Below the pieces are notes generated by a model. The model did not search any database and had not been told where the DNA came from. It saw only the letters and a list, made by a program, of their open reading frames with translations. A DNA stretch of 64,000 nucleotides, from contig JAIWND010000003.1 in assembly GCA_025330725.1 (NCBI GenBank), forward strand, positions 1,426,001-1,490,000. Reading direction: 5' to 3'. The position numbers and the translations under genes were made by a program. Source of the DNA: Chlamydoabsidia padenii (Eukaryota; Mucoromycota; Mucoromycetes; Mucorales; Cunninghamellaceae). Positions 57,715-64,000 of this stretch are shown one piece after another; positions within the stretch are counted from its first letter, which is position 1; the number at the start of each line of letters is the position of its first letter.

Positions 57715-58312
57715 ATACCATCGTTATAAACAAAAGTAAAGTTTCCTTTTTTTTTGTGTAAAGTTCAAATAGTTATGATTTCAAACAAGATGACGTTTTG
57801 AGGAAAGACCTGAGCATGATATGTGGATATCATTTGTAATTAATCTATCATTTCTGATTACAGCACTGTTGCGAAATTGAATTCATGTAATCATTTTTTC
57901 TGTTTTTGTACTGCGAATATCATCCCCTCAGATGGATGATATCACTCAACCTTGTCAAATGTGAAATGGTAAGTTTGATTTCTGACATTCAAATTTAAAC
58001 GCCAACATTTTTGAGAGGAACTCACTCTTTTTTTTTTTTGTGTGTATATCGACGTGTTGTTTAAACCCCCTTTCAAAATTAGTAGAAAATGTATGACTTT
58101 GTGTGGTATGATTGAGCTCTATTTCACTATCACTATACATGGATCATCGACCTTGTATCCATCCTACTTTATTTGACAATGATATTGTATCATCATGGTG
58201 ATATTATTTTGCGTTCATTGGTTTTTATTAATTAACAAAAGTATTCGAACAATCTTCGATTTGGATTCAGCAATTATATATAGTAACATAATATGAATCC
58301 GATATATATTGG
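57715..58312. other. Intergenic, no gene seen
   Basis: AT-rich spacer between convergent secreted-protein genes; ATTTTTTCTGTTTTT-type low complexity only. Confidence 0.5.
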
Positions 58313-58648
58313 TTAGACGCTACCGCGCTTGACTGGAGCAAATTGTAATTTTTCACCTTCAGATGGGGGAGCTGTGTCTTGTCCGATTCCTCTTGCAGCA
58401 TCTACGATATCTTGAATGGATTGACCAAGATCATCTTCTCGCTTTGTTATCATTTTTTCCTCCGTTGAGCCTTGTTTAGAAGCAATGCCCATAGCTTTGT
58501 CGACGATAGTTCCAATTTCTTCACCAAGATCACTACGTTCCATCATGTGAATACCGCCACCTTGTATTTGATCATCGGTTGACACAGGAGCGGCAGTGAC
58601 CATACTGGCAGCGATCATTATGGTGATTATACTGAGCTTCATAACCAT
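58313..58648 (-). CDS. Small secreted protein 2
   Basis: Single exon. Start MVMKLSIITIMIAAS (58648) gives a signal peptide ending near TAA-PVST. About 111 residues; acidic, no Cys. Two dibasic KR sites (MITKREDDLGQ and APVKRGSV), the second five residues from the C-terminus, suggest Kex2-type processing. ILDLG-like repeats DLGEEIGTIVDKAMGIASK and DLGQSIQDIVDAARGIGQD are an internal duplication flanking the first KR, reminiscent of a multi-copy peptide precursor. TATATATAGAGA at 58731-58742 is a likely TATA-like element. Confidence 0.75.
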   Translation of the reverse strand: MVMKLSIITIMIAASMVTAAPVSTDDQIQGGGIHMMERSDLGEEIGTIVDKAMGIASKQGSTEEKMITKREDDLGQSIQDIVDAARGIGQDTAPPSEGEKLQFAPVKRGSV

Positions 58649-59484
58649 GTTGATTAGAATTACGATATTTTGAAAAAAAAAAAAAAAAAAAAAAAAAGTG
58701 ATTGAGTAAAGAGAGGTATTGTCGTCTCTCTTTATATATAGAGAGAGAAAGAAAGAAAAAAAGAGAGAACTAGGAGGGGGCATCAAGGAAAAAAGGAGAC
58801 ATAACATCATCTGTATAAACCCCTACTTCTTTTGTTTGGATAACCCCTGTAGATCTTTTAGAAAGTAGAAATCATACAATAGTACTCCAATGATATAGTT
58901 TTGATGTTTATCTTTTCACATTGAAGAACACTTGATATATCTAGGGCATACAGCCAACTAAACCATCAGTAATAGAAAGTATGAAATGGATATTATTTCA
59001 TAAAGGGGAGAGGAACACGACTATACCAACTCGACGCCACAAAACGTGCATTTGCATGGATTGGAAGATCTCATGATCAATGTATCTTCCTAACACTTTT
59101 TTTTACGATTGGGACGATCAGTAAACTATGCAGTGCCAGTTCATAAACAAGCACTAACATGCAAATTTAAGTAAATGATGCATATAGCTGAGAAGGCGAA
59201 TGTTTATTAGATAGCTCGAGGTGATCCATGCATGGTTTCAAAACCCGACTCGATTGTGTAACGATGGAAAAAATGCAAATTCCCGCCCCATTGTAGTGAT
59301 ATCATTCCCGATCTCCTTTTCTAAAAGGAGGGATATCTAAAAAAATAGGGGGCCAACATAAACAGTTTGCCAGGGCATTGCCAGAAACAAATCAAAGAAG
59401 AAGAAGAAAGACAACATTGGATTGTATACATACGATAACACATATGATTTTATTAAAACTTATTAAAGCTGTGTAGGGGAGAAT
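58649..59484. other. Intergenic, 0.8 kb, no gene seen
   Basis: Poly-A run (58673-58697) in the leader of the gene at left; TTTCAAAACCCG at 59236-59247, about 590 bp from the nearest start. Nothing else supported. Confidence 0.5.
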
Positions 59485-60195
59485 CTAAGGATTTTGTTGG
59501 AGAATCATGTTGACCAAGAGATTGACTTTGGCGATGAGAATACGAAGAACAGGCACATTATCATCTTCCATTTGACCAGCAAAGCCCACCATCTGGTCTA
59601 GAGTCTGAGTGACCTTTTTAGAGGCAGCCTGGACTTTTTCATGGATCTTTTCCGCTGATTTCTTGGTTTGATCCTCTTCCAGGCCACGTTCATCCAGAGG
59701 GGAGGGATAGAGTTCACCTTTTTCTGCCGCCTTTAATGTCGCATCCAAATCCAACGAGTTTTTGATCCCCGCTTCTTTCAGCATATCGTCGATGGCTTTG
59801 CCCAATTCCTTGACCAATTTCAACATTTCTTTTCGGGCCCTCTTATCGTCCCTGTCTTCGTTATTGTGTTCATGTTCTTTTCCACCGTCGCTACTGCTAT
59901 CGTCACTGACCAAGAGTTGTTTGATGGATGCAGAAATATCGTTCAAGAGACTATCGATAGTGACAGGAGGGCGCATGGTGTTACCTGTCGTAGGTTGATA
60001 GAAGGCGTTCCCATTATTACGACGGCGAAGGGCAGTGGCTACCAAGGATCGCTTTACTGGGCGGAAGTATTCCGAGGGAAGAGATTCGCGGCGTTTCACA
60101 AATAAGACCTCAGATTTTTCCATATGAGTAGTAGCTGTGATGCATTGGATAAAAGAGACACTTAATAAAAGAGCAATAGAGTAAGTGAGCTTCAT
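59485..60195 (-). CDS. Small secreted protein 3
   Basis: Single exon, 236 residues. Signal peptide MKLTYSIALLLSVSFIQC. Three basic processing-like sites near the mature N-terminus (LFVKRRE, RPVKRSL, TALRRRN), so a Kex2-type propeptide is likely. The remaining part is helical and charged (KEMLKLVKELGKAIDDMLKE; KVTQTLDQMVGFAGQ). No known family. CGGGGTTTGAA lies 100 bp upstream (60295-60305). TTTATAAA near 60280 may be the TATA element. Confidence 0.78.
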   Translation of the reverse strand: MKLTYSIALLLSVSFIQCITATTHMEKSEVLFVKRRESLPSEYFRPVKRSLVATALRRRNNGNAFYQPTTGNTMRPPVTIDSLLNDISASIKQLLVSDDSSSDGGKEHEHNNEDRDDKRARKEMLKLVKELGKAIDDMLKEAGIKNSLDLDATLKAAEKGELYPSPLDERGLEEDQTKKSAEKIHEKVQAASKKVTQTLDQMVGFAGQMEDDNVPVLRILIAKVNLLVNMILQQNP

Positions 60196-60664
60196 GATTT
60201 ATGTATTATAAAGAAGAAAAAGATAAAAGATTATGTATATATGATGATGAAAAAAGTGAACAAGAAAAAGAAACGGCGGATTTATAAACAGATGCGGGGT
60301 TTGAATTATGTTTATGCAATCCATCTCCCACCAGGCTTAAAACACTCCATTTAAACCTCTTTCAGCTCACAAAAGTAGAGATCAAGAAAAGCCGTGCTCC
60401 TTAAACTCGACCAGCATGTTTTTTACCATTTTCCTCCCTATTCACACTATAACGATGGAATAGGAGAATACGTCACTTTGGTAAAAACTGAATAGGAGTG
60501 GCTAGATAACATTCATGATCTCCTAAACATCTTACACTGCCATTCTTCATATATAGTTATACTTGATCATTTTATTATTATTTTGTGTTTAAGGGGAAAA
60601 AGCGTGTGTCTACGTTGTATATATAAAATAAAGAGGAAATAGCAGACAGTAATAAGCAAACCAA
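60196..60664. other. Intergenic, no gene seen
   Basis: Promoter of the gene at left with the motif CGGGGTTTGAA; 3' flank of the gene at right. Confidence 0.5.
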
Positions 60665-61345
60665 TCAAGGTTCTTCTTGATCAGCAACGGCTGAATCCAA
60701 TCCAGTCAAGTCAGGTACTCCCGAATTAGGAGTACTCGACGAGGAGGGAGAGAAATCCAGTACGAGCGTATGAGTATTTTCAGAAAGATCCAGGAGTAAT
60801 TGATGGATCTGAGTATCATCATCTTGTTCAATCACCTGGGTTGCAATGTCTTGGAGTGTGTTAACCAGCGTGTTCAAGAGATCGAGGGAGTTTGACAAAT
60901 AATCAGGGTCCAATGATAATTTCAAATCCCGCAAAAGATCGGCGGCGGATTCTGAAGGTGCGCGGATCTTGTCGAGAATATCATCATCCTGTTGAAGCCC
61001 TTGATTCAAATTGCTCAGACTGGTACCGACTTGGTCAATGTCTTTTTTGATAGTCTCTGCAATACGTTCTCTGGCAGTTGGTTCTTGAGGTGATTTGACT
61101 TGCTCAGCGTAGTATGGTGGAAGCGTCTGAGTATAGCCGTTTGATGGTGGCTGTGGGGAGTAGTACCGCCAGGAGCTCGGTACCTTGACTTGTGGTTGGA
61201 GGGTTGCTCGTGCCGGTGCATTCTGTCTTTTAATTGCAAACTCCCGCTTGTTGATTCTTGAGTTTTGTAAAATGGGTTGAGCATCGATGACTGTAATGAC
61301 TAGATACAGGAAAAGGGTAAAAGTTATCCAAGGTGTCGTGATCAT
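60665..61345 (-). CDS. Small secreted protein 4
   Basis: Single exon, 226 residues. Signal peptide MITTPWITFTLFLYLVITV, cleavage after IDA. Two KR sites early in the mature chain (SRINKREFAIKRQNA), then a Pro/Gln/Tyr-rich region and a helical acidic part (ETIKKDIDQVGTSLSNLNQG; LLNTLVNTLQDIATQ) and a Ser-rich end. Organisation matches secreted protein 3: signal, KR propeptide, then a helical domain of similar length, so the two may be distant relatives. No known family. Confidence 0.76.
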   Translation of the reverse strand: MITTPWITFTLFLYLVITVIDAQPILQNSRINKREFAIKRQNAPARATLQPQVKVPSSWRYYSPQPPSNGYTQTLPPYYAEQVKSPQEPTARERIAETIKKDIDQVGTSLSNLNQGLQQDDDILDKIRAPSESAADLLRDLKLSLDPDYLSNSLDLLNTLVNTLQDIATQVIEQDDDTQIHQLLLDLSENTHTLVLDFSPSSSSTPNSGVPDLTGLDSAVADQEEP

Positions 61346-61590
61346 GGTCCAACTAGTTTATAGAAAGTGTTGTCAATATTAAAAAAAGAAAAAAGAGAAA
61401 CCTTTTTATTTATTTATTGAGGAATCACTATATATAAATACCAATGTACCATGTATACATTAAACGACCTACTCCTATCCTTTCAAAAGTACAAAGTGCC
61501 TCCCTTCTTCCTCATGCTATGGTTCTTTTCTATCGTTTCCATCAAAAAGGTAGAAACAGAATAGGAGAAAGAAGTCTCTCCCTGATCTCG

Positions 61591-61591
61591 G

Positions 61592-61627
<36 letters not shown>
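61591..61627. repeat. poly-T tract (about 36 nt)
   Basis: Homopolymer T run upstream of secreted protein 4. Confidence 0.9.
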
Positions 61628-61628
<1 letters not shown>

Positions 61629-63900
61629 AGATAAGGGAACGTCGATCATTTTAAAGCGTTAACTGGTTTATTAATTTTGGCGGTCAGAAATTAAAAAACG
61701 GATACACCTTGACATTTAACTTTGTATGTATATATCATTTTAGTATCATCCGATGGAGCTATATCTAACTTTTTCTCTCTCTCATCATTGGACATGGTGC
61801 TCTTAAACTAGTTTTGTTTTTGACAGAATCGCATGATGGATCGAGATTTAATTTTACACTCAGCTCGCATGATTTCGATTTTTTAATGTCAAGGCCAGAC
61901 CCCGAAAAAGACCAAAACCATTCTACTGTTTTATGTGGTCTATACAGATAAATTATGATAGATGTAAACTTTACTATAAGCAAGAGAGAGAGAGAGAGAG
62001 AGGAAAGAGAACCCACGCCAACCCTTTACATTCCTTACCAGCATAAACTTACGTTACTATGTAACCCATCACTTGAATTGTCATCAGCTGTGACAATATC
62101 TTGCTGTCATACATTCTTCATGTACTCTGCTCATGATATAAGAGTCCCCTCATGTATGCAGAGCACATTCCTAACAGAGTCAATCAAAGGGGCACATCTC
62201 CCCTTTTGTTTGATTCAATTGGAATCAGCACTTCAAAGTCAATGTGCGAGATAATATGTGCAGAGATTATCCAAAGAAGCATAAAGTGTTTCTAGTCATA
62301 TTAAAAAACCACTAGGGGATTCCCTACTCTAAATACAATCACAACACATTACGTTACCCCTTTCACTATATTTATTTATTAATTCATCAAGTTAACGATG
62401 TATATATTATTCTATCACAAAGATACCAACAAAGATTGAATAAACAGAACGTATGTAGGCCGCGCCATGGTTTTTGTACACACACCGAGATATGTCATAT
62501 CCCTGTTTTTTAACACATTAATAGCATATCTAGTTGATCCATAAAGTGTCCAGTAATTACCCAGCCAATGACGTTGGATCCGTAGTCTATTTTTCGTTCA
62601 AGATTGTAAAAGATTCACGACTTGGATGACCTACTTTATAAAAAAAAAAAAGGAAAGGATAAAAAGAAACAGATTGATCTTATTTCTTACAGTGGTGTCA
62701 ATAAGTTGTAGTTTACATTATCATTGCTTTTTTCTCTATCTCTACCTTTGTTCCTTAAAATCGTCATTGTTTAGTCGAGTTGTGCATGGGTTGACAGTGG
62801 CAGCTAAAACAAGTCATTTCAAGGTTGATTACAAGGAGAGCGATTCGATGAGATGATTAAAAAGAACAAAGAAAATGCGGTGTTTTAAATTTCCGTTTTC
62901 TATTGGTTGATCATGAAAGGCTCCTCAGTATAATGTAATCAATGAAATTCAAACCAACGTAAAGTACGAAAAAATGATGTCAACTAAATCTTTTCTCATC
63001 GACAAGTGTACAACTTGAGCCCACATTCTTTATTCCAAAAATTTGCGCTGATCGTGTAACTGTCGGGGTTTTGAATATTAAAAGAAGGGGATCTCCAGGA
63101 TCGTCCCAGTCAGAGACTGAATTGGAGCAGCCTCGTGCATATAGTAAAAGATGGATAAAATTGTAATCTCAATGAAAGAATGGGTTATCATTAACATATC
63201 AATTGATTGTTTTATAGAACTGTAAATTTTCCTGTGTATGATAATGTGAAAGGTCAATTTTGACCGAACAAACAAATTCTTTTTCGCCTCCTTCATCGTA
63301 AAGAAAAAAAGTTGTTGTGCGCCTAACCACTTATTCGCAAGGTAACACAAACCAGTAGTTTGCACCTACTTTTTCTTTTAAAAAAAAACTCAAATTAAAG
63401 GAGTAGTAGAAACTAAATACTCAAGATGGACAAGATCATGCTGCTACATAATAGTTTCTGGTCCTAAGGATCTTGCATCTAACTAGGATAGGATATTCCA
63501 CACACCAATCTTTTATTAAATCAGCACGGTCATAATGGTATCTTTCTCTTGCTGAAACGCAAGAAAGAAAAAAAAAAAAAAACAAAGTCATTAAGCTACA
63601 TTCGTATCTTTTCCACATACGATAGAACTATATAGAAAACAGATACCAAAGGCCTCTGTATACTAATACAAAGAGTATCAGTTGGACTCTTATGATAATC
63701 GAGCGCTTGGCGGGATGAATTTCAGGTACCCACTAAAAAAGAAAAATGTTCAAATTCCGTCAAAGTGCAGCATGAATGCATGCTCCTCGATCCCATCACT
63801 TTTTCTCTTCAATCTATTTGGTCTAGTCGATTTCCAACAATCAATTCATTTTCCAAGGAAGCAACAAAGAGAAACAAAGTATAATAAAAATCAAACGAAG
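61628..63900. other. 2.3-kb gene-poor stretch
   Basis: Short frames only, none with codon structure, splice sites or family resemblance. Contains a GA microsatellite (61983-62002), CGGGGTTTTGAA (63064-63075) and TTCAAATTCCG (63749-63759). An unrecognised non-coding RNA is possible but unsupported. Confidence 0.5.
63749..63759. promoter_or_regulatory. Recurrent promoter motif TTCAAATTCCG
   Basis: One-base variant of TTCAAATCCCG in the probable promoter of a gene lying beyond the right edge. Confidence 0.4.
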
Positions 63901-63914
63901 GAGGGGGGCTCCCA

Positions 63915-64000
63915 AGGTATATATAAACCTATCAATTCACCCTCTCTCTTTTTTTTTTTTAATACATCATTACAACCTTTCTCATTTCGTCTCTCTCTCT
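63915..64000 (+). promoter_or_regulatory. TATA box and 5' leader of a gene beyond the right edge
   Basis: GGTATATATAAACC (63915-63928) followed by a CT-rich stretch and T run, the same arrangement that precedes starts such as 49066 and 34935 in this window. The coding part is outside the window. Confidence 0.5.

Noticed and set aside
1..64000. CRISPR arrays or bacterial operons
   Set aside because: No regularly spaced direct repeats of CRISPR type; introns and gene structure are clearly eukaryotic.

Overview
The window is AT-rich nuclear DNA from a fungus. Genes are compact, broken by many short GT-AG introns, and separated by 0.2-1 kb spacers rich in homopolymers and microsatellites. Protein content (Kex1-type carboxypeptidase, Stt4-type PI 4-kinase, Ste7/Byr1-type MAPKK, PTR2, NudE, myotubularin) and the mobile-element mix (Fanzor, Helitron, MULE and Tc1-like remnants) suggest an early-diverging fungus, most likely Mucoromycota/Mucorales. 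Species cannot be fixed from this sequence alone.

Layout. 0.3-3.0 kb: broken Fanzor (eukaryotic TnpB relative), + strand. 3.6-7.9 kb: KEX1-like carboxypeptidase, then an unknown Lys-rich protein. 8.4-15.9 kb: PI4K (Stt4/PI4KA type), - strand. 16.3-17.0 kb: Prx5/Ahp1-type peroxiredoxin. 17.2-20.6 kb: small membrane protein and a two-RRM, Q-rich RNA-binding protein. 20.6-27.6 kb: repeat island with a palindromic MITE, an internally deleted Helitron, a broken unknown gene, two copies of a sequence also found in front of the left Fanzor, and a Helitron helicase tail. 28.3-41 kb: host genes for TPX2-like protein, EamA/SLC35-type transporter, NudE, NADP-isocitrate dehydrogenase, an AreA-GATA-like/DUF1752 (Reg1-like) protein and PTR2. 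41.7-48.3 kb: second repeat island with a long degraded Fanzor whose RuvC module is nearly intact, then a MULE transposase relic. 49-53 kb: MAPKK and myotubularin phosphatase. 53.3-54.4 kb: Tc1-like transposase relic ending in a palindromic 12-bp minisatellite and poly-T. 54.8-56.7 kb: ribosomal protein uL30/RPL7 and a small charged protein. 57.2-61.3 kb: four unrelated-looking small secreted proteins in a row. 61.4-64 kb: no gene, but a probable promoter at the right edge.

Working together: PI4K and myotubularin are both phosphoinositide enzymes; NudE and the TPX2-like protein both serve microtubules; several of the secreted proteins carry KR sites of the kind a Kex2/Kex1 pathway trims, and a Kex1-like enzyme lies at the other end of the window. 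These are functional parallels, not evidence of clustering by design.

Most notable: (1) two Fanzor relics, one with a complete D-E-D catalytic set and Zn finger; (2) a motif close to TTCAAATCCCG (or its complement) in front of most host genes here, usually 80-400 bp from the start codon; (3) an about 60-bp sequence shared by the left Fanzor and the front of an unknown broken gene; (4) CT microsatellites serving as polypyrimidine tracts in at least four introns.
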